Part shown: positions 5,876-13,838 of the stretch, in pieces
Layout: every line of letters begins with the position of its first letter
Position numbering within the stretch: position 1 is the first letter of the stretch
Source of the DNA: Nitrospira sp. CG24A
GTDB taxonomy: Bacteria; Nitrospirota; Nitrospiria; Nitrospirales; Nitrospiraceae
DNA length: 42,424 nucleotides
Reading direction: 5' to 3'
Assembly: GCA_002869925.2 (NCBI GenBank)
Contig: NEWT02000013.1
Span: 1-42,424 of the forward strand
Made by a program: the position numbers and the translations under genes
Notes under the pieces: model-generated
What the model saw: only the letters and a program-made list of their open reading frames with translations
What the model was told of the DNA's origin: nothing
The model's database searches: none

Positions 5876-6654
5876 CGGAGAGGACCCTTCTGCGCATCGT
5901 TGTGTGCGCGCGATCCCATCCTCTTTCCTTCGATGACGACTGTCACCGCAGAATCCTTTGCCACAATTCCGATCTGATCACGCAGCGCACTCGGCACCCC
6001 TCGCAACACGGTTTCTTTAGACGTTGTGAGATCTATTGCGATGGCTACCTGCCTGGCGGGGAGTACCTGTGCCAGAACTTTTAGGAGCCTGGCAAGGGTT
6101 TTAGGTTCCACATAGAAGATGAGGGTGCTGCGTGCATGTTGGTGCTGGGAGAGATGTTGCGCGAGCGCACGGACGGTTCTGGGTAAGCGTCCCTCAAAGA
6201 TAATGGCATCGCCGGAAAACCCGGAGATCGCCGTTGCGGCCGTGAGGGTAGAAGGACCTGGGATGGCCTTGACCGGGATTCCTGCTTGATGGGCAGCGGC
6301 CACAAGTAGGCTGCCTGGATCATAGATGACTGGAGTGCCATTATCTGAGACGAGGGCGACATCCTGTCCCTGCATCAGCCGATGGAGAAGGAGCGGCATT
6401 TTCTCATGGAGATTGATCGGGCCGTAGCTGGTGATGGTTGCGGTAATCTCATGATGTGCCAAGAGCGCCTGGGTTACGCGAGGGCTTTCTGATGCAACAA
6501 TCCTGACGTGGCGCAATGTAGCAAGGGCCCGAAGGGTAATATCGTCTGGGTGACCGATCGGTGTACTGACGACATAGAGGGTACCGATGGAACCAGAGAC
6601 GAGTGTCCGCCTTCTCGTGTCATGATCGTTTGGTTGACTCCCCTCTCGCGCCAT
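5839..6654 (-). CDS. rsmI: RsmI-like 16S rRNA 2'-O-methyltransferase (tetrapyrrole-methylase fold), divergent
   Basis: RsmI methylates the ribose of C1402 in 16S rRNA using SAM. The 271-residue protein has the family start GTLYVVSTPIGHPDDITLRAL (about 24-44), a SAM-pocket block ALVSDNGTPVIYDPGSLLV, and AIPGPSTLTAATAISGF. Two usual motifs differ: AEDTR reads SESPR, and SDAGTPGISDPG reads SDNGTPVIYDPG. It may be a diverged RsmI or another small-molecule or rRNA methylase. The ATG at 6654 has no visible ribosome site. A TATA-like run lies a few bases upstream on its own strand, so a very short or absent leader is possible. It is divergent from the haem cluster, and its 3' end overlaps the TusA-like gene by 37 bases. 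Confidence 0.82.
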   Translation of the reverse strand: MAREGSQPNDHDTRRRTLVSGSIGTLYVVSTPIGHPDDITLRALATLRHVRIVASESPRVTQALLAHHEITATITSYGPINLHEKMPLLLHRLMQGQDVALVSDNGTPVIYDPGSLLVAAAHQAGIPVKAIPGPSTLTAATAISGFSGDAIIFEGRLPRTVRALAQHLSQHQHARSTLIFYVEPKTLARLLKVLAQVLPARQVAIAIDLTTSKETVLRGVPSALRDQIGIVAKDSAVTVVIEGKRMGSRAHNDAQKGPLRYSSSRRRIRTR

Positions 6655-6663
6655 CGATATAAT
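6634..6663 (+). promoter_or_regulatory. Near-consensus promoter of the tetrapyrrole cluster
   Basis: TTGACT (6634-6639), an 18-base spacer and a perfect TATAAT (6658-6663). The predicted start is near 6670, about 46 bases ahead of the HemX/CcsA-like ATG. The -35 box and spacer overlap the first codons of the divergent rsmI gene. Confidence 0.78.
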
Positions 6664-6715
6664 CCACAGCTTAATGTTGTCTGTTTATCCTGAAAAGTTG
6701 AGAGGATAGCCCTCT

Positions 6716-7519
6716 ATGGCCGCCATGTTTTTCGTGGTGACGATGGCCCTGTATTTTGCGGCCACCGTTTCCTTTCTGATCTATCTGCTCTGGCCGTCTG
6801 AAGTCCTGGCAAATATCTCGCTGGGTATGACAGCGACTGGGTTTGCCGCACATACCATTGCGTTGGGTGCAGGGATGGTCGGGGTGACAGACATCTCCTC
6901 GCCTGGATTCCATGAAGCCCTGTCGTTTTTCTCCTGGATGCTGATCCTGGTATTCCTTGCCGTGGAGTTTCGTCATCATCTTCATGTGCTTGGCTCGTTT
7001 ATCGTTCCGCTGGCCTTACTCTCGCTGGTCTCTGCCGCCGCATTGCCGGAAGCCGCGCCGACGCTGACTCCGGTGTTTGGCACGCTGTGGGTTCATGTCA
7101 CGCTGAGCATGCTCGGTACCGTGGGGTTTGCCGTCGCCTTCGTGGCTGGTGTCATGTATCTGATTCAAGACGGACTTCTCAAGTCTAAACGGTTCAATGT
7201 TCTCTACTCTAAGTTACCTGCCCTGGATTTCCTCGACAATCTGAATCAACGGTCGATCGTGACGGGGTTTCCCCTCCTCACGCTCGGCATCATTACCGGT
7301 GCGCTTTCCGCCGAGTTTTCTCGGGGTTCCTATGTGAACTGGAACCCCGAGCAAGTATGGGCGCTCGTGACATGGGTGTTCTACTTTGTCGTATTGACCG
7401 GACGTCTCACCGTGGGCTGGCGGGCTAAGCGAGCGGCCTATTTGACGATTATCGGGTTTGCCGGAGTGATCCTTACTCTCATCGGTGTGGTCCTCAAGAG
7501 TCACGGACCGGTGTCGTGA
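6716..7519 (+). CDS. CcsA/HemX-type membrane protein (cytochrome c assembly family)
   Basis: A 267-residue inner-membrane protein with about eight hydrophobic helices (near 4-27, 34-55, 68-85, 91-110, 124-150, 180-200, 213-232, 243-262). The loop YVNWNPEQVWALVTW (about 203-218) matches the tryptophan-rich haem-handling segment of the CcsA/CcmC/HemX superfamily, and His46 and His127 lie in helices where family members bind haem. Directly ahead of hemA, such genes are usually called hemX or ccsA; in Bacillus HemX lowers glutamyl-tRNA reductase levels, while CcsA forms deliver haem for cytochrome c maturation. The start at 6716 has AGAGGAT upstream. It ends one base before hemA, so the two are translated together. 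Confidence 0.87.
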   Translation: MAAMFFVVTMALYFAATVSFLIYLLWPSEVLANISLGMTATGFAAHTIALGAGMVGVTDISSPGFHEALSFFSWMLILVFLAVEFRHHLHVLGSFIVPLALLSLVSAAALPEAAPTLTPVFGTLWVHVTLSMLGTVGFAVAFVAGVMYLIQDGLLKSKRFNVLYSKLPALDFLDNLNQRSIVTGFPLLTLGIITGALSAEFSRGSYVNWNPEQVWALVTWVFYFVVLTGRLTVGWRAKRAAYLTIIGFAGVILTLIGVVLKSHGPVS

Positions 7520-7520
7520 T

Positions 7521-8912
7521 ATGCATATTGTTGTCGTCGGTTTGAGCCATAAGACCGCCCCGGTCGAAATCCGCGAGAAGCTGGCGATTCCCGAGAGCCG
7601 GATGGCTGAAGCGTTGGGTCGCCTCTGTTCGTATCGAGGGGTGCGAGAAGGGGTGTTGCTGTCGACGTGCAATAGAGTTGAGGTCTATGCCGTGGTTGAT
7701 GAGATCGAGTCAGGGTATGGACGAATTCAGGATTTTCTAGCGGATGCCCACCTCTCGCTCTCCTCAGAGCAACTGACTCCTCATCTGTACTGGCATGAGG
7801 GGGATCGGGCACTTGGCCATTTGTTTCGGGTCGCCTCCAGTCTCGACTCGATGATCATCGGTGAGTCGCAGATTCTGGGCCAGATCAAAGAGGCCTTCGA
7901 GGTTGCGCTGACGCACAAGTCCACCGGCATTATTCTGAACAAAGTGATGAAGAAAGCGATTTCCGTCGCCAAACGTGTGCGGACGGAAACGAAAATTTCC
8001 GAAATGGCGGTGTCGGTGAGCTACGCGGCAGTCGAATTGGCCAAGAAGATTTTCTCGGACTTAACTGAGAAGACCGTGCTGTTGGTGGGAGCAGGGGAAA
8101 TGGCTAAGTTAGCCGCGCGACATTTCATTGCCAGCGGTGTTCGTCATGTGCGGGTGACGACCAGAAGTCCTCAACATGCAGTGGAATTGGCCAATCGGTT
8201 TGGTGGCACCGCGGTCCCTTTTGAGGAATTTCGGGAGGATATGGCCACGGCCGATATTGTATTAGTGTCGACCGGCGCCGCGCATTATCTCGTGAGCGAA
8301 GACGATGTGCAGCATTCGGTCAAGCAACGGATGAACCGTCCGATGTTCCTGATCGACATTTCGGTCCCGCGTAATATTGATCCAGCGGTGCGGCACGTGG
8401 ATAACGCCTTCCTATTCGACATCGATGATTTGAAGACGCGGGTGGAACGGAATCGCGGGGAGCGCCTCAATGAGGCTGAGAAAGCCGAGCGGATGGTGCT
8501 GGATGAGGTTGGTGTTGTGCGGCAATGGCTTCAATCACTTGAAGTGACTCCCACCATTGTGGCTCTCCGCACACGGATCGAAGAGATTAAAAAGGCTGAG
8601 ATCGACAAGACCTTGGGAAGATTGGCACATTTGTCCTCGACGGAACGTGAATTGGTCGAGGCGATGGCGTCGTCCATTGTCAATAAGCTGATTCACAATA
8701 CGATGGTGACGCTGAAGGCTGAGGTGAATTCCTCGGAGGGAGCCGCCTTCGTCGAAGCCGCGCGGCGATTTTTCAGCCTCGGAGATTCTCCCGGTTCCAA
8801 CGTCAACGGGAGCCCTTCATCTGAGTCGGAGACCTGTCATCCGTCACAAGACGGTATCCAGGATGCTGAAGAGGTGACTCCAAGGACTGGCTCGAAGATG
8901 CCACGTCATTGA
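7521..8912 (+). CDS. hemA: Glutamyl-tRNA reductase
   Basis: Makes glutamate-1-semialdehyde from glutamyl-tRNA(Glu), the committed step of C5-pathway tetrapyrrole synthesis. The 463-residue protein starts MHIVVVGLSHKTAPVEIREKL and has the catalytic cysteine at position 50 in LLSTCNRVEVY, the family position. The NADPH-binding segment VLLVGAGEMAKLAARHF lies near 190-210, and the C-terminal dimerisation helices follow, with a polar tail after about residue 420. The frame is open 12 codons further up inside the preceding gene, but the family N-terminus fixes the start at 7521, one base after the previous stop. Confidence 0.97.
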   Translation: MHIVVVGLSHKTAPVEIREKLAIPESRMAEALGRLCSYRGVREGVLLSTCNRVEVYAVVDEIESGYGRIQDFLADAHLSLSSEQLTPHLYWHEGDRALGHLFRVASSLDSMIIGESQILGQIKEAFEVALTHKSTGIILNKVMKKAISVAKRVRTETKISEMAVSVSYAAVELAKKIFSDLTEKTVLLVGAGEMAKLAARHFIASGVRHVRVTTRSPQHAVELANRFGGTAVPFEEFREDMATADIVLVSTGAAHYLVSEDDVQHSVKQRMNRPMFLIDISVPRNIDPAVRHVDNAFLFDIDDLKTRVERNRGERLNEAEKAERMVLDEVGVVRQWLQSLEVTPTIVALRTRIEEIKKAEIDKTLGRLAHLSSTERELVEAMASSIVNKLIHNTMVTLKAEVNSSEGAAFVEAARRFFSLGDSPGSNVNGSPSSESETCHPSQDGIQDAEEVTPRTGSKMPRH

Positions 8913-8942
8913 GCATACTGTTCGCAATCGGGAGGTGAGTTG

Positions 8943-9902
8943 GTGAAGGGAGCGATGTCACAAGTCGGTGAGGAACGATCCACCGTCGTGCTGGGAACGC
9001 GCGGGAGCAAGCTCGCGGTGCAACAGAGCGAGTGGGTGCAGGCGCAATTGCACGCACTGGCTCCGCATGTGTCGGTAACCCTGCGGAGGATACAAACTTC
9101 GGGAGATAAGATTTTGGACGTCCCGCTAGCCCAAATTGGCGGGAAGGGACTGTTTGTGAAGGAGATTGAGGAAGCGCTCTTGAGCGGTGAGATCGATCTG
9201 GCCGTGCATAGCATGAAAGATGTGCCCACGGAATTGCCTGAGGGCTTGGAGATTCTCTGTGTGCCGCCGCGCGAGGATCCACGGGATGCGTTGATCAGTC
9301 GTGAAGGGTGGTCGTTCAAGGATCTTCCTCGTGGCGCCCGGATCGGCACCAGTAGTCTGCGCCGCCAATCACAGTTTTTGTATGCGAGGCCAGACCTTGC
9401 AATCGCCATGTTGCGCGGGAATCTGGATACCCGTCTGAAGAAATTACGTGAGGGACAATTCGACGCGATCGTACTGGCTGCAGCGGGGCTTCGACGATTG
9501 GCCTGGGCACATGAGATTACAGAATATCTTTCGCCGCAGATTTGTTTGCCTGCCATAGGTCAAGGGGCGCTGGGCATTGAGGGCCGGCAAGAGGATTTCT
9601 TCATTCGTGCTCTGTTGAGTGGCTTGAACCATGCGCCGAGCAAGACGGCCGTGCTTGCCGAACGTGCGTTGCTCCATCGGCTCCAAGGAGGCTGCCAGGT
9701 GCCGATCGCGGCACATGCAACTGTAGCGGGGGCAGGAGTAAGACTGGAAGGATTGGTCTCCAGCGTGGATGGGAAAGAGCTTCTTCGCGATGCGGCTGAA
9801 GGCACCATTGAGGATCCGGAGTCGATCGGCACCCAACTCGCGGAACGCCTGCTCTCACGCGGTGGGGATAGAATACTCCAAGCGATTTATGGAGCGACAT
9901 GA
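8943..9902 (+). CDS. hemC: Porphobilinogen deaminase (hydroxymethylbilane synthase)
   Basis: Joins four porphobilinogens into hydroxymethylbilane. The 319-residue protein shows VLGTRGSKLAVQQSEWVQ (about 16-33), KGLFVKEIEEALL, DLAVHSMKDVPTELP, and the dipyrromethane-cofactor cysteine in GGCQVPIAAHA near residue 250. Start choice: a GGGAGG site at 8930-8935 best suits the GTG at 8943. A TTG at 8940 and an ATG at 8955 are also in frame, and the ATG seems too far from the site. The stop overlaps the next ATG as ATGA. Confidence 0.96.
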   Translation: MKGAMSQVGEERSTVVLGTRGSKLAVQQSEWVQAQLHALAPHVSVTLRRIQTSGDKILDVPLAQIGGKGLFVKEIEEALLSGEIDLAVHSMKDVPTELPEGLEILCVPPREDPRDALISREGWSFKDLPRGARIGTSSLRRQSQFLYARPDLAIAMLRGNLDTRLKKLREGQFDAIVLAAAGLRRLAWAHEITEYLSPQICLPAIGQGALGIEGRQEDFFIRALLSGLNHAPSKTAVLAERALLHRLQGGCQVPIAAHATVAGAGVRLEGLVSSVDGKELLRDAAEGTIEDPESIGTQLAERLLSRGGDRILQAIYGAT

Positions 9903-11464
9903 CGACAGTGAATAGAACCGGGAAGGTCTACTTGGTTGGAGCAGGACCAGGCGATCCCGGACTGTTGACACTGAAAGGGAAGGAATGCCTTGAAACGGCA
10001 GATGTCGTCCTGTACGATTTTCTCGCCAATCCGGCCCTATTACAGTATGCTCCACCGTCGGCGCAACGTATTTATGTGGGTCGACGGGGACGTGGACAGT
10101 ATCAAGACCAGACCGATATCAATCGATTGCTCATTGAACATGCAAAGCAGGGACATGTGGTCGTTCGACTCAAAGGGGGTGACCCGTTTGTCTTTGGCCG
10201 TGGTGGAGAAGAGGCAGAAGCCGTCGCGGCCGCAGGGATCGATTTTGAGATTGTGCCTGGTGTGACGGCCGCAGTCGCGGTTCCTGCCTATGCAGGCATT
10301 CCGGTGACCCATCGTACATTGGCATCCACGGTGACGTTTGTCACCGGCCATGAAGATCCTACCAAGCCGGAGACTCAGTTGGAATGGCCGAAGTTAGCCA
10401 GCGCATCTGGGACCCTTGTCTTCATGATGGGCATGAAGAATCTTCCCTCGATTGTCAAACAGCTCCTGTCGGAAGGACGGTCATCGAACCAGCCGGTCGC
10501 TGCGATTCGGTGGGGGACTAAAGCCGATCAAGAAACAATTGTGGGGACATTAGGCGATATTGTCGCAAAAGCAGAAGCGGCCCATCTTGAACCGCCTACC
10601 GTCATTGTCGTGGGTGAAGTCGTGCGGTTGCGAGAACAGCTCAATTGGTTTGAAACGAAGCCGCTCTTCGGGAAACGGATCGTGCTGACCAGAGCACGGG
10701 AGCAAGCGAGAGAATTTTCCCAATTGCTGGCGGCTTATGGTGCCGAGCCGATTGAAGTTCCGACGATTCAGATCGTGCCTCCAGCGAATTGGCAGAAGAT
10801 CGATGGCGCAGTGACTCGTCTCAACACGTATCAGTGGCTCATTTTTACCAGCGTGAACGGGGTAAGGCCCTTCATGGACCGGCTTCGTGCTGCGGGGAAG
10901 GATGCGCGTGCGTTGGCGAATCTTCGGCTGTGCGCGATTGGACCGAGAACTGCGCAGGAACTGGAAACGTATGGGCTGACTCCGGATGTCGTTCCTGCCG
11001 AATTTCAGGCGGAGGGGGTCATCGCCGCATTGGCTGATGTGGGGGTCCGTGGGAGCCGTGTCTTGATCCCGCGCGCTGAAGTTGCGCGTGAAATCCTGCC
11101 GGAACAGTTGCGTGAATTAGGAGCAACCGTCGATGTGATTCCCGTCTATCGCACGATTTCCCCGGCGGTGGATGTGGCCTCTCTGACGCAACAGTTTCAC
11201 GATGGGCGGGTGGCAGTGGTGACATTCACAAGCTCCTCCACCGTCCGCAATTTCGTGGAAGTCTTCGGAGGACGAAACGCGGTGAAATCTCTGCTTGAAG
11301 AGGTGGTGGTGGCGTGTATCGGGCCCATTACGGCACGCACGGCAGAAGAGTATGGATTAACGGTCACGGTCATGCCGGCTGAGAATACGGTGCCGGCGTT
11401 GACAGAAACGATTGTGAAGTATTTTCAAGAAGGGGCACGCGTTACTGTTTCCACGCGCAGTTAG
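9899..11464 (+). CDS. Fused uroporphyrinogen-III C-methyltransferase and uroporphyrinogen-III synthase
   Basis: A 521-residue fusion. Residues about 8-250 are the SAM-dependent methyltransferase (SUMT/CobA): VYLVGAGPGDPGLLTLKGKE, the RLKGGDPFVFGRGGEE block, and VPGVTAAVAVPAYAGIPVTHR. It makes precorrin-2 for sirohaem and related cofactors. Residues about 258-515 are uroporphyrinogen-III synthase (HemD): KRIVLTRAREQAREFSQLL, WLIFTSVNGVRPFM, and VVTFTSSSTVRNFVE. Fusing the branch-point methylase to HemD is known in several bacteria. It lets one protein close the ring and start the sirohaem branch. The start ATG overlaps the hemC stop by four bases. Confidence 0.95.
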   Translation: MTTVNRTGKVYLVGAGPGDPGLLTLKGKECLETADVVLYDFLANPALLQYAPPSAQRIYVGRRGRGQYQDQTDINRLLIEHAKQGHVVVRLKGGDPFVFGRGGEEAEAVAAAGIDFEIVPGVTAAVAVPAYAGIPVTHRTLASTVTFVTGHEDPTKPETQLEWPKLASASGTLVFMMGMKNLPSIVKQLLSEGRSSNQPVAAIRWGTKADQETIVGTLGDIVAKAEAAHLEPPTVIVVGEVVRLREQLNWFETKPLFGKRIVLTRAREQAREFSQLLAAYGAEPIEVPTIQIVPPANWQKIDGAVTRLNTYQWLIFTSVNGVRPFMDRLRAAGKDARALANLRLCAIGPRTAQELETYGLTPDVVPAEFQAEGVIAALADVGVRGSRVLIPRAEVAREILPEQLRELGATVDVIPVYRTISPAVDVASLTQQFHDGRVAVVTFTSSSTVRNFVEVFGGRNAVKSLLEEVVVACIGPITARTAEEYGLTVTVMPAENTVPALTETIVKYFQEGARVTVSTRS

Positions 11465-11517
11465 TTCGATCTAGACGGCAGGGCAAAGGGATGCTTTAGC
11501 GAAGGGAGGGTCTTGTT

Positions 11518-11910
11518 ATGGTAGCAGTCAAGTCGTTCATGGTTCCAAGAGAGAAGTTTGTGACAGTAGAGCGGGATATGGATGCGCAGACTGCAGCACG
11601 GATCATGCGCGATCGTGGCATTGGTAGCCTGTTCGTGACAAATGGAAAGGAGATCATCGGTATCCTCACGGATACCGATATGGTCCGGCGTGTGGTCGCG
11701 ACAGGAGCCGATATCCACAAGACGACGGTTGAGCAAGTGATGTCGGCCCCTATCATGACGATCGAGGAGAATAAGACCCTTTTAGATGCCAACGATCTGA
11801 TGGCCAAAACGCATATCCGCCATCTTGGCGTGACGCAGGATGGCAAATTAGTCGGTCTGATTTCTGTGCGCGATCTCGTGTTGTTCTTGACGAATCTCCC
11901 GAGGAAGTGA
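11518..11910 (+). CDS. CBS-domain-pair protein
   Basis: A 130-residue protein made of two CBS domains (about 7-60 and 70-126), a module that usually binds adenine nucleotides or similar ligands. Motifs include [44 protein letters not shown], and [14 protein letters not shown]. There is no attached catalytic or transport domain. A GGGAGGG ribosome site precedes the ATG. It lies between the cobA-hemD fusion (53-bp gap) and hemB (4-bp gap) on the same strand, so a sensing role for the pathway is possible; that is inference from position only. Confidence 0.9.
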   Translation: MVAVKSFMVPREKFVTVERDMDAQTAARIMRDRGIGSLFVTNGKEIIGILTDTDMVRRVVATGADIHKTTVEQVMSAPIMTIEENKTLLDANDLMAKTHIRHLGVTQDGKLVGLISVRDLVLFLTNLPRK

Positions 11911-11914
11911 TCCG

Positions 11915-12886
11915 ATGGCTTTCCCCATACAGCGCCTACGAAGGCTGCGGCAGCATGAGACCTTTCGTCGTATGGTGCGGGAGACGCACCTGGCTCCGTC
12001 CGACTTGATCTATCCGTTGTTCGTTGTCGAAGGGCGAGACCGGCGGGAGGAGATTGCGTCGATGCCGGGGCAGTTCCGTCTTTCAGTTGATGTGTTGGTG
12101 AAAGAGGCTGGTGAGATTGCGGCTTTGGGGATTCCTGCCATCATTCTCTTTGGGATTCCCGACCGGAAAGATGATCGAGGGAGTTCGGGGTTTGATCCGA
12201 ACGGCATCGTGCAGCGGGCTGTCAAAGCAGTCAAGAACCAGGTGCCGGAGCTGTTGGTTGTGACCGATGTCTGCATCGATGAATATACTGATCATGGCCA
12301 TTGCGGTATCGTTAAGGATGGACGCATTCTCAACGACGAAACGCTGGAGTGTCTGTGTGCCATGGCAAGGACCCACGCGCAAGCCGGCGCCGACATGGTG
12401 GCTCCGTCCGATATGATGGACGGGCGGGTGGGGGCGATCCGGGCGGATCTGGATCAGGCGGGTTTTCCAGAATTGCCGATTATGGCCTATGCTGCAAAGT
12501 TTGCATCCTGCTTTTATGCACCGTTTCGGGACGCGGCGTTTTCTAGTCCTCAATTCGGCGATCGGCAATCCTACCAGATGGATCCTGCCAATCGCCGTGA
12601 AGCACTTCGGGAAATCGCGCTCGATGTCGAAGAAGGGGCGGACATCATTATGGTGAAACCGGCATTGCCATATCTCGATATCATTGCCGCTGCCAGAACG
12701 CAGATGTTATTGCCGGTGGCAGCCTATCAAGTGAGTGGAGAATACAGCATGATCAAAGCGGCCGCCAACGCAGGCTGGCTCGACGAATCGCGCGCGATGA
12801 TGGAATCGTTGCTCTCGATTAAGCGGGCCGGCGCAGATCTCATTCTGACCTATTTTGCCAAAGACGCCGCGCGTCTCCTCCGCTGA
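11915..12886 (+). CDS. hemB: Delta-aminolevulinic acid dehydratase (porphobilinogen synthase)
   Basis: Condenses two aminolevulinates to porphobilinogen. The 323-residue length is standard. The two active-site lysines are Lys195 ([15 protein letters not shown]) and Lys248 ([11 protein letters not shown]). The metal site reads [14 protein letters not shown]: two of the three usual zinc cysteines are kept and the middle one is Asp, a mixed type seen in many bacteria. GAGGAAG lies upstream of the ATG at 11915. It follows the CBS gene by four bases and precedes ribF by five. Confidence 0.97.
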   Translation: MAFPIQRLRRLRQHETFRRMVRETHLAPSDLIYPLFVVEGRDRREEIASMPGQFRLSVDVLVKEAGEIAALGIPAIILFGIPDRKDDRGSSGFDPNGIVQRAVKAVKNQVPELLVVTDVCIDEYTDHGHCGIVKDGRILNDETLECLCAMARTHAQAGADMVAPSDMMDGRVGAIRADLDQAGFPELPIMAYAAKFASCFYAPFRDAAFSSPQFGDRQSYQMDPANRREALREIALDVEEGADIIMVKPALPYLDIIAAARTQMLLPVAAYQVSGEYSMIKAAANAGWLDESRAMMESLLSIKRAGADLILTYFAKDAARLLR

Positions 12887-12891
12887 CGACG

Positions 12892-13836
12892 ATGCTGAAA
12901 GTGACGCGTGGGCTCTACGGCGAATGTCCACGTCCCTATCCCGTCGCCACGATCGGTAATTTCGACGGCCACCACCTGGGTCATCGCGCACTATTACAGA
13001 CGGTGGTCGAGACCGCGCGGAAGGTACAGGGTACAGCACTCGTGCTAACCTTCGAGCCGCATCCGGTCAAAATTCTCGCACCGCATGTCGATCTTCGCTT
13101 TCTCACCACCCGAGAAGAAAAACTGGCGCTCTTCGAAGACGCAGGGATAGATGAAGTGGTCTTCTTGGAGTTTACTCCCACTTTTGCAGCGATGAGTCCC
13201 GGTCAATTTGCGGCAGACATCCTGCATCGATCTCTTGCCTTGTCTGAACTATTTGTGGGGAATCACTTTGCGTTTGGGAAGGGCCGGAAAGGTCGTATTG
13301 ATGACCTCGTGCATCTTGGCGAGGAGCATGGATTCCGAGTCCATCCCATGCCCCCGATACTGTGTGACGGTGACGTGGTGAGTTCGAGCAGGATTCGCCA
13401 ACTTATTCAAGCGGGAGAAATGGAGCGGGCTACCGCATTGCTTGGGCGCACCTATGGAATTCGCGGTACGGTGGTGCGGGGGACGCAACAGGGACAGGCA
13501 ATGGGCTGGCCCACGGCCAATGTGCGCATCCCCGACGACCGTGTTGTCCCGCCTGATGGCGTCTATGCGGCGCGGACGGTCTTTGGGACTCAGATCTATG
13601 ATGCGATCGCGTACATCGGGACGAGGCCGACCTTTGGCGCAGGCGAACGGCTGATCGAGGTCAATCTATTGGATCAAACCTGCGATCTCTATGACCAACA
13701 GATCACCGTGCAATTTGTGGTGCGGTTACGCGGCGATCAGATCTTTGCCTCTGTGGATGAGCTCTCACAACAAATTGCTTGTGATGTGGAGCAGGCACGC
13801 AGCAGCTTGCGGCGGTTTTCGCAGGGAGTGCGGTAA
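12892..13836 (+). CDS. ribF: Bifunctional riboflavin kinase / FAD synthetase
   Basis: Makes FMN and FAD from riboflavin. The 314-residue protein has the adenylyltransferase N-terminus with TIGNFDGHHLGHRALLQ (about 21-37) and the SSSRIRQLI segment near 163-171. The C-terminal kinase domain contains GTVVRGTQQGQAMGWPTANVRI and GVYAARTVF. Length and order are normal. It starts five bases after hemB and ends two bases before tilS. Confidence 0.96.
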   Translation: MLKVTRGLYGECPRPYPVATIGNFDGHHLGHRALLQTVVETARKVQGTALVLTFEPHPVKILAPHVDLRFLTTREEKLALFEDAGIDEVVFLEFTPTFAAMSPGQFAADILHRSLALSELFVGNHFAFGKGRKGRIDDLVHLGEEHGFRVHPMPPILCDGDVVSSSRIRQLIQAGEMERATALLGRTYGIRGTVVRGTQQGQAMGWPTANVRIPDDRVVPPDGVYAARTVFGTQIYDAIAYIGTRPTFGAGERLIEVNLLDQTCDLYDQQITVQFVVRLRGDQIFASVDELSQQIACDVEQARSSLRRFSQGVR

Positions 13837-13838
13837 TC

